From Arthrobacter echini (GTDB lineage Bacteria > Actinomycetota > Actinomycetes > Actinomycetales > Micrococcaceae): 64,000 nt of DNA. The position numbers and the translations under genes were made by a program. The stretch lies in NCBI RefSeq assembly GCF_004803505.1, contig NZ_SSWH01000005.1, positions 124,001 to 188,000 of the forward strand, in the 5' to 3' direction. Numbering within the stretch: position 1 is the first letter of the stretch; the number at the start of each line of letters is the position of its first letter. The notes beneath the pieces are model-generated. The model ran no database searches, was not told where the DNA came from, and saw only the letters and a list, made by a program, of their open reading frames with translations. Shown one piece after another: positions 18,129 to 26,691 of this stretch.

Positions 18129-19517
18129 ATGACCGAATACGCAGTAGTCGATCCCGCGACGGGCAGGACGGTGCGGGAGTACCCGCTCATCAGCGACGAA
18201 GAGCTCGACTCCGTCGTCGGCACCGCCGACGCCGCATACCGGCAGTGGGGGCGCGTCACCTCGGCCGCCGAGCGTGCCGCGGTCGTCCGGCGCGTCAGCG
18301 AGCTCCACCGTGAGCGGCGCGACGAGCTCGCCGAGATCATCGTGCGGGAAATGGGCAAACCCCTGGAGCAGGCCCTCGGCGAGGTGGACTTCTCCGCGGA
18401 CATCTACCTCTACTACGCGGACCACGCGGAGGAGTTCCTGGCCGACGAACCCATCTCCCTCGCCGATGGTTCCGGGAGCGCGTTCATCCGCCGCTCGCCG
18501 GTCGGCGTGCTGCTCGGCATCATGCCCTGGAACTTCCCGTACTACCAGGTTGCCCGGTTCGCCGGCCCGAACGTCGTCATCGGGAACTCGATCCTGCTCA
18601 AGCACGCGCCGCAGTGTCCGGAGTCCTCGGCGGCGATCGAGCAGATATTCCGGGATGCGTTGGCCCCCGAGGGCGTCTACACCAACATCTATGCGTCCAA
18701 CGATCAGGCGGCGACGCTCATCGCCGACCGGCGCCTGCAGGGCGTCTCCCTCACCGGTTCCGAGCGGGCCGGTGCAGCCGTCGCGGAGATCGCCGGGCGC
18801 AATCTCAAGAAGGTGGTCCTCGAACTCGGCGGTTCCGATCCGTTCATCGTCCTCTCCGCCGACAACCTCGACGAGGTCGTCGAAGGTGCGGTGGCGGCGC
18901 GCATGGACAACAACGGGCAGAGCTGCAACGCCGCCAAGCGCTTCATCGTCATCGATGAGCTGTACGAGCAGTTCGAGCAGAAGTTCGTCGACCGCATGCG
19001 TGGCATCACGCCGACTGATCCGCACAAGGCCGATGCCGAGCTCGGCCCGTTGTCCTCCAGTGCAGCGGCGTCGAACATCGAGGACCAGCTCGAGCGCGCG
19101 GCGGATCAGGGTGCCCAGGTACTGACCCGGGGTGAGCCCTCGGGCACCTTCGTCAGCCCGGCAGTACTGACGGACGTGACGCCGTCCATGGACGCCTTCA
19201 ACGAGGAGTTCTTCGGGCCCGTCGCGCAGCTCTACCGCGTGTCGAGCGAGGAGGAGGCGGTCGAGCTGGCCAATGCCACGGACTTCGGCCTGGGTTCCTA
19301 CGTCTTCACGACGGACCCGGAGCAGGCGGAGCGGGTGGCCGATCAGCTCGAGGCCGGCATGGTCTGGATCAACACCGTCCTGGGGGATGCGGCGGAACTG
19401 CCGTTCGGCGGCGTGAAGAAGTCGGGCTTCGGGCGGGAACTCGGCCGGCTGGGTGCCGAGGAGTTCGTGAACAAGAAGATGATCCGCATCGCAGGAACGA
19501 CGCCGGCCGGCAGCTAG
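18129..19517 (+). CDS. NAD(P)-dependent aldehyde dehydrogenase (succinate-semialdehyde type)
   Basis: A 462-residue aldehyde dehydrogenase. Cofactor motif PWNFPYYQVAR, SLTGSERAG, general base Glu in LELGGSDPF and the catalytic Cys in NNGQSCNAAKRF are all present, and the C-terminal PFGGVKKSGFGRELG is normal. The short form resembles GabD/Sad-type semialdehyde dehydrogenases. The ATG has TGGAGGA upstream. It precedes the GntR gene of the catabolic locus but is separated from it by a strong terminator, so it may or may not belong to that regulon. It could oxidise aspartate or succinate semialdehyde. Confidence 0.85.
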   Translation: MTEYAVVDPATGRTVREYPLISDEELDSVVGTADAAYRQWGRVTSAAERAAVVRRVSELHRERRDELAEIIVREMGKPLEQALGEVDFSADIYLYYADHAEEFLADEPISLADGSGSAFIRRSPVGVLLGIMPWNFPYYQVARFAGPNVVIGNSILLKHAPQCPESSAAIEQIFRDALAPEGVYTNIYASNDQAATLIADRRLQGVSLTGSERAGAAVAEIAGRNLKKVVLELGGSDPFIVLSADNLDEVVEGAVAARMDNNGQSCNAAKRFIVIDELYEQFEQKFVDRMRGITPTDPHKADAELGPLSSSAAASNIEDQLERAADQGAQVLTRGEPSGTFVSPAVLTDVTPSMDAFNEEFFGPVAQLYRVSSEEEAVELANATDFGLGSYVFTTDPEQAERVADQLEAGMVWINTVLGDAAELPFGGVKKSGFGRELGRLGAEEFVNKKMIRIAGTTPAGS

Positions 19518-19525
19518 CGTTCGAC

Positions 19526-19559
19526 GCTGACCCGCCGTGCTGCAGGACGGCGGGTCAGC
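19526..19559 (+). terminator. rho-independent-type terminator
   Basis: Perfect 13-bp inverted repeat GCTGACCCGCCGT / ACGGCGGGTCAGC, 8-base loop, starting 9 bases after the aldehyde dehydrogenase stop. Confidence 0.85.
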
Positions 19560-19643
19560 TGTGCTGTCGGGTGCTTGGGGCGGCAGGATCCGGTACGCGG
19601 CTCTGATCGGGGCGTTCTAGCGGACCCGGATACCGTAGAATTA

Positions 19644-19696
19644 TCGACAGTCCTCGCCGGTTCTGCGGGACTGCTAGGTCGAGGTCGACAGTCCTC
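19644..19696. promoter_or_regulatory. 12-bp direct repeat upstream of the GntR gene, possible autoregulatory site
   Basis: TCGACAGTCCTC occurs at 19644-19655 and again at 19685-19696, start to start 41 bases (about four helical turns). Bases 19640-19651 (ATTATCGACAGT) also loosely resemble the ATTGT-N2-ACAAT palindromes found elsewhere in the locus. It lies 83-135 bases ahead of the regulator start. Role as an operator is inference. Confidence 0.4.
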
Positions 19697-19778
19697 TGCC
19701 CGCGGGGTCCGTGGGGGAACAAACCTGTTGACGCCCCGGGAGGTCGTGATCGAACCTCCGAGTGGAAAGTGGTTACCG

Positions 19779-20516
19779 ATGCCGAGATTCGAGCCTGTCG
19801 TCCGCGAATCCACTCCATCGATCATCGCCGGCAAACTACGGAAGGCGATCGGCCTGGGGCATATTCCGCCCGGAGCCCAGCTCGGTGAGGCCGAGCTGGC
19901 CAGGGAGCTCGGCGTGAGCCGCGGGCCTCTTCGAGAAGCCATGCAGCGGCTGACCCAGGAGGGCCTCCTCATCAGCATCCGCAACCGCGGGCTGTTCGTC
20001 ATCACCATGACCGACGACGAGGTCCGGGACATGTACGTTGCACGGACCGCAGTGGAGCGGGCTGCCGCCGAACTCATCCTCCAAAAGGGTTTCGAGGATG
20101 TGGTGGCCCGGCTGCTGGACCTCGTGAAGGCCATGAAGAAGGCGGCCGACGCGGAAGACCTGGATGCGCTGTCCGAGGCGGACATGGCGTATCACGAGAC
20201 GCTCGTGGTGTCAGCCGGTAGCACCCGGCTGACGCGGATGCATCAAACCCTGCTGACCGAGACGCGGATGTGCCTGACGGCTCTGGAGAAGAAATATCCG
20301 GACCCTCATACTCGGGTGGCTGAACACCAAGCCATCGCCGAAGCGTTGGGCGCCGGCAACGCCGAACTGGTGGAGGAGCTCCTGATCAGCCACATGGACG
20401 ATGCCCTGCAGCGGCTCACCGATAACGAGAACGAAGGCCTTGCCAGCGGGTGCGATGGGAACAGGAGCAGTAGGATCGGCGGCATTGAGAGCGGCAAGCA
20501 ACCGGCGACCGCCTAG
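19779..20516 (+). CDS. GntR-family (FadR/FCD) transcriptional regulator of the catabolic locus
   Basis: A 245-residue protein from the ATG at 19779. The N-terminal winged helix has IIAGKLRKAIGLGHIPPGAQL, LARELGVSRGPLREAMQRL and the wing EGLLISIRNRGLFV; the C-terminal all-helical FCD domain (about residues 85-220) has DMYVARTAVERAAAELI, MAYHETLVVSAGS and HQAIAEALGAGN. FCD regulators bind an organic-acid or amino-acid effector and usually repress palindromic T-N-G-T-N2-A-C-N-A sites. Such sites occur at 24279-24296 and 25359-25370 within the divergent gene set it adjoins. The effector is unknown; known ectoine regulators (EnuR) are MocR-type, so this is a different class. Confidence 0.88.
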   Translation: MPRFEPVVRESTPSIIAGKLRKAIGLGHIPPGAQLGEAELARELGVSRGPLREAMQRLTQEGLLISIRNRGLFVITMTDDEVRDMYVARTAVERAAAELILQKGFEDVVARLLDLVKAMKKAADAEDLDALSEADMAYHETLVVSAGSTRLTRMHQTLLTETRMCLTALEKKYPDPHTRVAEHQAIAEALGAGNAELVEELLISHMDDALQRLTDNENEGLASGCDGNRSSRIGGIESGKQPATA

Positions 20517-20584
20517 CTCCGGAACCGCCGGCTGCATTCGGCGTGGAGCCGGCGCTCCTTCCTGGCGGGTGGTCTCCTGAAGGA

Positions 20585-21823
20585 TCACTTCCCGCCGTGG
20601 CGCAGGCACATGAGCGCGTAGGCACGCGCAGCCGCGACGATCTCCGCAATGCGGACGGATTCGTTCACTTGGTGGGCCTGGTCGTTCAGGCCCCCGGGGC
20701 CCATGACGATGGTCGGTACGCCGAGGTCGCGGGCGACGAAGCCGCCGTCGCAGGCCGCCGTCCAGCCGCTGATGCTGCTGTCCACGCCCAGATCGGCCAG
20801 CGCGGAGACGGCATTGGCCACGAGCGGGTGGGTCTCCGGAGTGCGGAAGCCCGGCATTTCCATGGTGACCTCCGCCTCGACCGAGATGCCGTCCGTGTCG
20901 ATGCCGGCGTCCCTGATCTGCGCCTTCAGCCTGTCCAGGATCAGTGGTGCGTCGTCATCGGGCATCAGCCGCCGGTCCAGGGATACCGCGCAGGTGTCCG
21001 CCACCATGGATGTTCCGGTTCCACCTCTGATGAGGCCGATGTTCCAGGTCCCGGCGCCGAGCAGCGGGTCCGGCTCGGACTGTAGCCGGGCGTGGTCGGT
21101 GCGGACGAGGTCCAGGATCCTCGCAGCGGCGTCGATAGCGTTTCGCCCGTCCGCGGGCCGGCCGGAGTGGGCCGACCTGCCGGTGATCTCCAGTTCGATG
21201 TAGCTGTCCCCGCGGCAGCCGATCACCGTGGCGAGGTCGGTGGGCTCGGCCACGACGCACGCCGAGTAGGAGAACGCCGTATCGGCGCTGGCGGCTGCGG
21301 TGTACGCCCGGATGCCGATGCCGCGGTCCTCCTCGTCCACGGTGCACGCCAGCGAGATCCGGAAGGGCAGTTCCGCCCTGGCCTCCTTCAGCGCCTTCAG
21401 TGCGACGACGACGGCGGCGAGCCCACCCTTCATGTCCGTGGACCCGCGTCCGACGAGTCGACCGTCCACGAGGTACGGCTCGAACGGAGCCCGATCCCAG
21501 CCCGTCCCGGCCGGTACGACATCCGAGTGGCCGAGGAACAGGACGCCCGGCAGGGTACCGCCCGGCAGGAGGACCGTGAGGTTCGGTCGACCGGGTGCCA
21601 CCGTGTTCGTCGATACGTCAAGACCGGAGCGTTCACAGAAGTCCTTCAGAACCTCCACCGTGGCCTCTTCGGTTCCGCCGGGGTTCTCCCCACCGGCGGC
21701 CACCAGCGCCGAAGTCAGGGAGACCAGCTCGGACTCGCTGATCAGACCCAGGACCTCCTGTTCATACGGGTCTGGCTCGGGGGACGTCTGCTCAGGAGGC
21801 ACTCGTGCAGGAGCCGGCGTCAA
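20585..21823 (-). CDS. M20 peptidase-family deacylase (ArgE/DapE-like)
   Basis: 412 residues. The metal motif LFLGHSDVVPAG (His then Asp), GRGSTDMKGGLAA (second Asp), CTVDEEDRGIG (catalytic and metal Glu pair), VAEPTD and late GPGGLNDQAHQVNE (His) are the full M20 set; the dimerisation lid begins GRSAHSGRPADG. Family members remove acyl groups from amino acids such as acetylornithine or succinyl-diaminopimelate. The start is a TTG that overlaps the previous stop (TTGA at 21820-21823), so it is translationally coupled to the aminotransferase gene. In this locus it could deacetylate N-acetyl-2,4-diaminobutyrate, the job done by the unrelated DoeB/EutE elsewhere (inference). Confidence 0.85.
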   Translation of the reverse strand: MTPAPARVPPEQTSPEPDPYEQEVLGLISESELVSLTSALVAAGGENPGGTEEATVEVLKDFCERSGLDVSTNTVAPGRPNLTVLLPGGTLPGVLFLGHSDVVPAGTGWDRAPFEPYLVDGRLVGRGSTDMKGGLAAVVVALKALKEARAELPFRISLACTVDEEDRGIGIRAYTAAASADTAFSYSACVVAEPTDLATVIGCRGDSYIELEITGRSAHSGRPADGRNAIDAAARILDLVRTDHARLQSEPDPLLGAGTWNIGLIRGGTGTSMVADTCAVSLDRRLMPDDDAPLILDRLKAQIRDAGIDTDGISVEAEVTMEMPGFRTPETHPLVANAVSALADLGVDSSISGWTAACDGGFVARDLGVPTIVMGPGGLNDQAHQVNESVRIAEIVAAARAYALMCLRHGGK

Positions 21824-23073
21824 GAGTTCCCCGAGCCGTTCAGTGCATCGAGTTCCAGATCCATCGCGCGGCGGAGGCGGATGATGCCCTCCTCGGTCCG
21901 CTCGGGCGTGGTGGAGGCGAAGCAGAGCCGCAGGGCGTCGTCGAACCTGCCACTGGCGGACAGGGCCGGCCCGGGGATGAAGGCCACCCCTTCCGCGAGA
22001 GCCGTCTCGAAGAGCTTCTGCGTGGAGATCCGCGCATCCTCGCCCTGGAGCGTCAGCCAGAGGAAGAAGCCACCTTCAGGGTCGGTCGTGGTGACCCTGC
22101 TGCCCAAATTCCGGTGCAGGCTCTCCTGCATGGAGTCCTTGCGGTGCCTGTACTCCGTGCGGAGGCCGGCGAGGTGCTTGTCCAGACCACCGCGGCGGAT
22201 GAACTCGGCCACGATGTGCTGAGCGGGGACGTTGGTGCAGGTGTCCATGGCCTGCTTGGCGTTGATGACCAGTTGGCGTAACGCCGGATCCGTGTCCACC
22301 CAGCCCACGCGTAGTCCCGGGGCCAGGATCTTGGAGAAGGTGCGCACGGAGAACAGCAGCGGATCCGCCGGGCTCAGGGCCTGCAGGGAGGGCAGGTCCT
22401 CGCCCTCGAATCGCAGCAGCCCGTAGGGGTCGTCGTCGATGATCACGGCGTTCCACTCGTGCGCCAACTCCAGGAGCTGGTGGCGGCGTGGCAGGGAAAG
22501 TGTGGTCCCGGAGGGGTTCTGGAAGTTCGGGATGGTGTAGATGGCCTTGGGAGTGCGGCCAGCGGCGGCAACCAGGTCCGGCAGGGCCTCCACGATGAGG
22601 CCGTTCTCGTCGGTGGGTGCCTCGAGCAGCTCGGCGCCGTAGCTGAGGGCAGTGGCGCTGCCGTTGGTGTACGTAGGGCTTTCCACGATGACCAGGTCGC
22701 CGGGATTGATGAAGATCTTGCAGGCCAGGTCCAGGCCCTGCATTCCGCCGGCAGTGATGGTGACGCGGTCCTCCGTGGTGGGGTCCGACGTCCCTGCCAG
22801 GTACTCGACAAGGTTGTCCAGCAGGACGGGCTCGCCCTCGGTGGCACCGTAGGTCATGGAGCTGTGGTCGAAGACCTGGTCCGCGATGTCGCGGAATTCG
22901 GCCAGGGGCACGGCCTCGTCCGCCGGCGATCCCATCGCGAAGCGGACGATGTCGTGCGTCTGCGCGGCCAGCAGCGACGTGCTGGAGTCGATGACGGAGC
23001 CGACGAGACCGGCTGCGCGATCCGCCAGAGGCAGCGTGTCGCGGGATCTGGTAGCACTGTGGTCAACGGTCAT
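21820..23073 (-). CDS. PLP-dependent fold-I aminotransferase (2-aminoadipate/LysN-like)
   Basis: 417 residues. The fold-I pattern is clear: VTITAGGMQGLDLACKIFI, IYTIPNFQNPSGTTLSL, VIIDDDPYGLLRFEG and the PLP lysine region VRTFSKILAPGLRVGW. This is the class found as stand-alone 2-aminoadipate-type transaminases and as the C-terminal half of MocR regulators; here there is no DNA-binding domain. It lies 3 bases after the M24 hydrolase gene and overlaps the M20 gene, so the three form a tight operon. Its substrate may be an amino acid made in the pathway; ectoine regulators of the MocR type have a related domain, which is suggestive only. Confidence 0.85.
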   Translation of the reverse strand: MTVDHSATRSRDTLPLADRAAGLVGSVIDSSTSLLAAQTHDIVRFAMGSPADEAVPLAEFRDIADQVFDHSSMTYGATEGEPVLLDNLVEYLAGTSDPTTEDRVTITAGGMQGLDLACKIFINPGDLVIVESPTYTNGSATALSYGAELLEAPTDENGLIVEALPDLVAAAGRTPKAIYTIPNFQNPSGTTLSLPRRHQLLELAHEWNAVIIDDDPYGLLRFEGEDLPSLQALSPADPLLFSVRTFSKILAPGLRVGWVDTDPALRQLVINAKQAMDTCTNVPAQHIVAEFIRRGGLDKHLAGLRTEYRHRKDSMQESLHRNLGSRVTTTDPEGGFFLWLTLQGEDARISTQKLFETALAEGVAFIPGPALSASGRFDDALRLCFASTTPERTEEGIIRLRRAMDLELDALNGSGNS

Positions 23074-23076
23074 GGC

Positions 23077-24258
23077 CTAGCCGCCTTTCTGGATGAGTTC
23101 GCGGGGGAAGCTGGTGAACGTCTCCACGCCGTCGGCGGTGACGCGGATCGATTCGGAGAGTTCGTAGCCGTAGTTGTCCATCCACATTCCGCCGATGACG
23201 TGGAAGGTCATGTTCTCCGCCAGGACGGATTCGTCCTCGGAGCGGATGGAGATGGTCCGCTCACCCCAGTCCGGCGGGTAACCGATGCCGATCGAGTACC
23301 CGACACGGGAGGGCTTCTCCAGCCCGTACCTGGCCAGCGTCCAGTTCCAGGTGCGGGCGAGTTCGCGCACGGGTACGCCCGGCTGGACGTGGTCCAGCAC
23401 GGCGTCGAGGCCTTCGGCGACGGCGTCGGCCAGCTTCGCGAGACGCGCCGGCCTCCTGCCCAGTGTCAGGGTGCGAGCCAGCGGAGTGTGGTAGCGCCGA
23501 TAGGCGCCGGCCAGTTCGACGACGACCGACTGACCGGCCTCGAAGCGGTCCTCGTTCCAGGTCAGGTGCGGGGTGTCGGATGCCTCGCCCGTCGGGAGAA
23601 GCGGCACGATGGCGGGGTAGTCACCGCCGATCTCGTCGGTGCCCCTGATCTGGGCCTGGCTGATGGCCGCAGCGGCGTCGCACTGACGGACACCGACGTC
23701 GATCGTGTCGACCGCGGCCTCCATGGCCGCCTGGCAGACCTGCGCTGCGCTGCGCATCAACTGGATCTCTGCCGGTGACTTGACGGCGCGCACCCAGTTG
23801 ACCAGCTCGAAGCTGTCCACGAGCGTCCATTCCGGAATGGCATTGACCAGGGAGCGGTAGGCCTTCGGGGAGAAGAAGTGCGAGTCCATTTCCAGCCCGA
23901 CGCACCCCTTGGCCGCCGCGGCTACGAGATAGCGCTCGCGGAGGGCGAAGGCCACCCAGTCGAAGGGGTGCAGGTGCGGGCGATGCACATACCGCTCGGG
24001 GTAGCCCACGATGCATTCCTTCGGCAGCCAGGTGGTGCGGAAGGCACCGTCGGCATCCATGGCACGGGCGAAGAGCAGCATGGGGCCGTCAGCAGGGACG
24101 AAGACCACCTGCGGGGTGTAGAAGGACCACGCGTTGTACCCGGTCAGGTAGTAGATATTGGCGGGGTCGGTCACCAGCAGGGCCGAGAGGCCCTGCTTCG
24201 CCAGGCGTTCACGGACGCCGGCCAGCCGGGCGTCGTACTCCTCTTGGCTGAACAGCAA
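23077..24258 (-). CDS. M24-fold hydrolase, ectoine hydrolase (DoeA/EutD)-like
   Basis: 393 residues with a creatinase-type N-domain and a pita-bread C-domain. Several stretches match what I recall of ectoine hydrolases: YLTGYNAWSFYTPQ, IVGYPERYVHRPHLHPFDW, NWVRAVKSPAEI, GGDYPAIVPLLPTG, PHLTWNEDRFEAGQ, ELAGAYRRYHTPLART and GIGYPPDWGERTISIR. Glu248 in VVVELAG sits where the covalent catalytic Glu of EutD is expected. Ectoine hydrolase opens the ectoine ring to N-acetyl-2,4-diaminobutyrate in the cytoplasm. It starts with TTG, supported by GGAGGT (24264-24269) upstream, and is first in the operon behind the palindrome at 24279-24296. A creatinase or Xaa-Pro peptidase role is the alternative. Confidence 0.72.
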   Translation of the reverse strand: MLFSQEEYDARLAGVRERLAKQGLSALLVTDPANIYYLTGYNAWSFYTPQVVFVPADGPMLLFARAMDADGAFRTTWLPKECIVGYPERYVHRPHLHPFDWVAFALRERYLVAAAAKGCVGLEMDSHFFSPKAYRSLVNAIPEWTLVDSFELVNWVRAVKSPAEIQLMRSAAQVCQAAMEAAVDTIDVGVRQCDAAAAISQAQIRGTDEIGGDYPAIVPLLPTGEASDTPHLTWNEDRFEAGQSVVVELAGAYRRYHTPLARTLTLGRRPARLAKLADAVAEGLDAVLDHVQPGVPVRELARTWNWTLARYGLEKPSRVGYSIGIGYPPDWGERTISIRSEDESVLAENMTFHVIGGMWMDNYGYELSESIRVTADGVETFTSFPRELIQKGG

Positions 24259-24278
24259 GAGCTACCTCCGATGAGTAG

Positions 24279-24296
24279 TAGATTGTCTACAATCTA
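24279..24296. promoter_or_regulatory. palindromic operator of FadR/GntR type
   Basis: TAGATTGT-CT-ACAATCTA: perfect 8-bp arms with a 2-base centre, 20 bases upstream of the M24 hydrolase start. It contains the T-N-G-T-N2-A-C-N-A core typical of FCD GntR regulators and matches the site at 25359-25370 (ATTGT-N2-ACAAT). Confidence 0.75.
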
Positions 24297-24344
24297 GGGG
24301 ATGTGGTGCTGCTCACACAAACTGTGGGACGAGCGGTTCGGGGA

Positions 24345-25334
24345 TCAGCGGCGGCTGATGTAGCCGCGGTCCTTGTCCACGACGTTGGCGAGGTTCCGGC
24401 CCCTTGTCCAGAGCTCCAGGTTGTCCAGGAACTGTCGCGCCAGCGCGTCACGCCAACCGACCACGTCACCACTCATATGGTCGGACATGTGGACGTTCTC
24501 CATGGTCCAGAACGGATGGCCTGACGGGAGGGGCTCCTCACTGAAGACGTCCAGCGAGGCAGCCGCGATCCGGCCCTCCCCGAGGGCCTCGATGAGGGCC
24601 GGTTCGTCCACCAGGGCGCCTCGGCCGACGTTGACGAGATGCGCGGACGGTTTCATGGCGGCGAGGACGCGGCCGTCCAGCACGTGCCGGGTCTGCTCGG
24701 TGAGCGGCGCGACCAGTACCAGATGGTCCGCCCATCCCGCGTGCTCCGCCAGGTCCGCGCTCCGGTGGACCCGTCCGAAGTCAGGATCATCCTCGCGCGC
24801 CGTGCGGCCGATCCCGCGGACCTCCAGCCCCACGGCGCGCAGGAGCCTCGCTGTGGCGCGTCCGATGCCGCCCGTCCCCACGACCAGCACCCGCGAGCCG
24901 CCACTGCGGGTGACCTCGCGGTGCTCCCAGATCCCCCGGCGCTGGAGGGCCTTGCTCAGGTGCAGCTGCTTGTCGTGGCCCAGGATGGAGGCCAGGACGA
25001 ACTCCGCGATGGGTTGATCGAACGTGCCGTGGGCGTTGGTCACCACGACGTCGGAGGAGCGCAGCTCGTCGAACATCAGGGTGTCGACGCCTGCGGCGGC
25101 CACGTGCACCCACTTCAGTGCGTCCGCGTGCGGCCACGCATCCCTCAGTGCCGAGGAGAAGAAGTCCCAGAGGAGGAGGACATCGGCCCCGGCGGAGGCC
25201 CGGGCAAGGCCGGCGGCATCCGTCACGGTGACCTCTGCCAGCGCCTCGATCCCGGCCATGTTGTAGGGGAGGGGCTGTCCTTCGGCGGTGAGCACGACGA
25301 CGCGGGGCGCTCGGTCCTCTTCAGTAATGGGCAC
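24345..25334 (-). CDS. D-isomer-specific 2-hydroxyacid dehydrogenase
   Basis: 329 residues, GTG start. The Rossmann loop VLVVGTGGIGRATARLLRAVG (about residues 144-164), the catalytic Arg region VNVGRGALVDEPAL, a Glu in the SEEPLPSGHPFW segment and the His in MSDHMSGD make it a D-2-hydroxyacid dehydrogenase. Such enzymes interconvert 2-oxoacids and D-2-hydroxyacids with NAD(P)H. It is transcribed leftward from a 65-base divergent promoter shared with the class III aminotransferase gene, and it ends 86 bases before the start of the M24 hydrolase gene on the same strand. Together with the FAD/Fe-S oxidoreductase it could cycle a 2-oxoacid of the pathway. Confidence 0.85.
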   Translation of the reverse strand: MPITEEDRAPRVVVLTAEGQPLPYNMAGIEALAEVTVTDAAGLARASAGADVLLLWDFFSSALRDAWPHADALKWVHVAAAGVDTLMFDELRSSDVVVTNAHGTFDQPIAEFVLASILGHDKQLHLSKALQRRGIWEHREVTRSGGSRVLVVGTGGIGRATARLLRAVGLEVRGIGRTAREDDPDFGRVHRSADLAEHAGWADHLVLVAPLTEQTRHVLDGRVLAAMKPSAHLVNVGRGALVDEPALIEALGEGRIAAASLDVFSEEPLPSGHPFWTMENVHMSDHMSGDVVGWRDALARQFLDNLELWTRGRNLANVVDKDRGYISRR

Positions 25335-25358
25335 GGCCCAACCGTACGATACGAAAAG

Positions 25359-25370
25359 ATTGTTGACAAT
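25359..25370. promoter_or_regulatory. palindromic operator between divergent genes
   Basis: ATTGT-TG-ACAAT, a perfect 12-base palindrome in the 65-base gap between the hydroxyacid dehydrogenase gene (leftward) and the aminotransferase gene (rightward). It shares its arms with the core of the site at 24279-24296. Confidence 0.72.
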
Positions 25371-25399
25371 AGACAGATGTGACCTGCATCATATGAACC

Positions 25400-26683
25400 A
25401 TGACTTCGCTCAGCCCGGCACTCAAGCAAGCAACTCCCGTCGTCGTGGATCATGCCCTCGGGAGCTGGATCTACGGGACCGACGGCAGGGACTACCTGGA
25501 CTTCACCACCGGCATCGGCGTGACGAGCACCGGCCACTGCCACCCGAAGGTGGTCGCTGCCGCGCGCGAGCAGGTGGGCAAGATCATCCACGCCCAATAC
25601 ACCACGGTGATGCACACCCCGCTGCTGGAGCTCACCGAGAAGCTCGGAGAGGTCCTTCCCTCCGGTCTCGACTCCGTGTTCTACGCAACCTCGGGGTCCG
25701 AGGCCGTCGAGGCCTCGATCCGTCTGGCGCGGATGGCCACCGGACGCCCCAACATCGTGGTGTTCCAGGGAGGATTCCACGGCCGCACCGTCGCCGCTGC
25801 CTCCATGACCACGGCGGGGACCAGGTTCTCCGCAGGGTTCGCCCCGCTGATGGCAGGCGTCCACATGTCCGCCTTCCCGTATGCCTACCGTTATGGCTGG
25901 GACGAGGACGCCGCCGTCGCCTTCGCGCTGCAGGAACTCGACTACCTGCTGCAGACGCGCACCGCGCCGAACGACACCGCGGCTTTCCTCATCGAGCCCG
26001 CACTGGGCGACGGCGGCTACCTGCCCACACCACCGGCCTTCATGGAAGGGTTGCGGGAACGCGCCGACACCCACGGCATCCAGCTGATCTTCGACGAGGT
26101 CCAGGCCGGCGTGGGCCGCACCGGAAGGTTCTGGGGTCATCAGTACTCCTCCGCCACACCGGACATCCTCATCACGGCGAAGGGCATCGCCTCCGGTTTC
26201 CCGATCTCCGCGATCGCCGCATCCACCGAGACCATGTCCAAGGCATGGCCCGGATCCCAGGGCGGTACGTACGGCGGTAATGCCGTGGCGGCCGCCGCCG
26301 GCGTCGCGACGCTCGGGGTGGTGGAGGAGGAAGGCCTCGTGGAGAACTCACGTATTCGCGGTGAGCAATTACAGGGTGGCCTGGAGGCGATCCAGGGGCG
26401 CTTCCCCGTGATCGGCGACGTCCGCGGACGCGGCCTCATGCAGGGCATCGAGTTCACCGGCGAGGACGGCACGCCCGACGGCGCCACGGCCGCGGCGGTC
26501 CAGCAGGCCACTGTGGATCAGGGCCTGCTCACCCTGACCTGCGGGCCCGCCGGCAACGTGATCCGCCTGATACCCGCCCTGGTGGTCACCGCCGAGGAGA
26601 TCTCCATGGGCCTGGAACGTTTCGAGGCGGCGGTCGGCGCCGTCGTCGGCGGTGTCCCGGCGACTGCTGCTTCCACGGCCTGA
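25400..26683 (+). CDS. class III aminotransferase (diaminobutyrate/4-aminobutyrate type, DoeD-like)
   Basis: 427 residues. It opens with VVDHALGSWIYGTDGRDYLDFTTGIGVTSTGH and keeps YATSGSEAVEASIRLAR, FQGGFHGRTVA, the PLP Asp in LIFDEVQAGVGRTG and the Schiff-base Lys in ITAKGIASGFPI. Enzymes of this class move a terminal amino group from 4-aminobutyrate, ornithine or 2,4-diaminobutyrate to 2-oxoglutarate. In the proposed pathway it would convert 2,4-diaminobutyrate to aspartate semialdehyde. It is the first gene of the rightward operon, directly behind the palindrome at 25359. Substrate is inferred from context. Confidence 0.87.
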   Translation: MTSLSPALKQATPVVVDHALGSWIYGTDGRDYLDFTTGIGVTSTGHCHPKVVAAAREQVGKIIHAQYTTVMHTPLLELTEKLGEVLPSGLDSVFYATSGSEAVEASIRLARMATGRPNIVVFQGGFHGRTVAAASMTTAGTRFSAGFAPLMAGVHMSAFPYAYRYGWDEDAAVAFALQELDYLLQTRTAPNDTAAFLIEPALGDGGYLPTPPAFMEGLRERADTHGIQLIFDEVQAGVGRTGRFWGHQYSSATPDILITAKGIASGFPISAIAASTETMSKAWPGSQGGTYGGNAVAAAAGVATLGVVEEEGLVENSRIRGEQLQGGLEAIQGRFPVIGDVRGRGLMQGIEFTGEDGTPDGATAAAVQQATVDQGLLTLTCGPAGNVIRLIPALVVTAEEISMGLERFEAAVGAVVGGVPATAASTA

Positions 26684-26691
26684 GTCGAACG

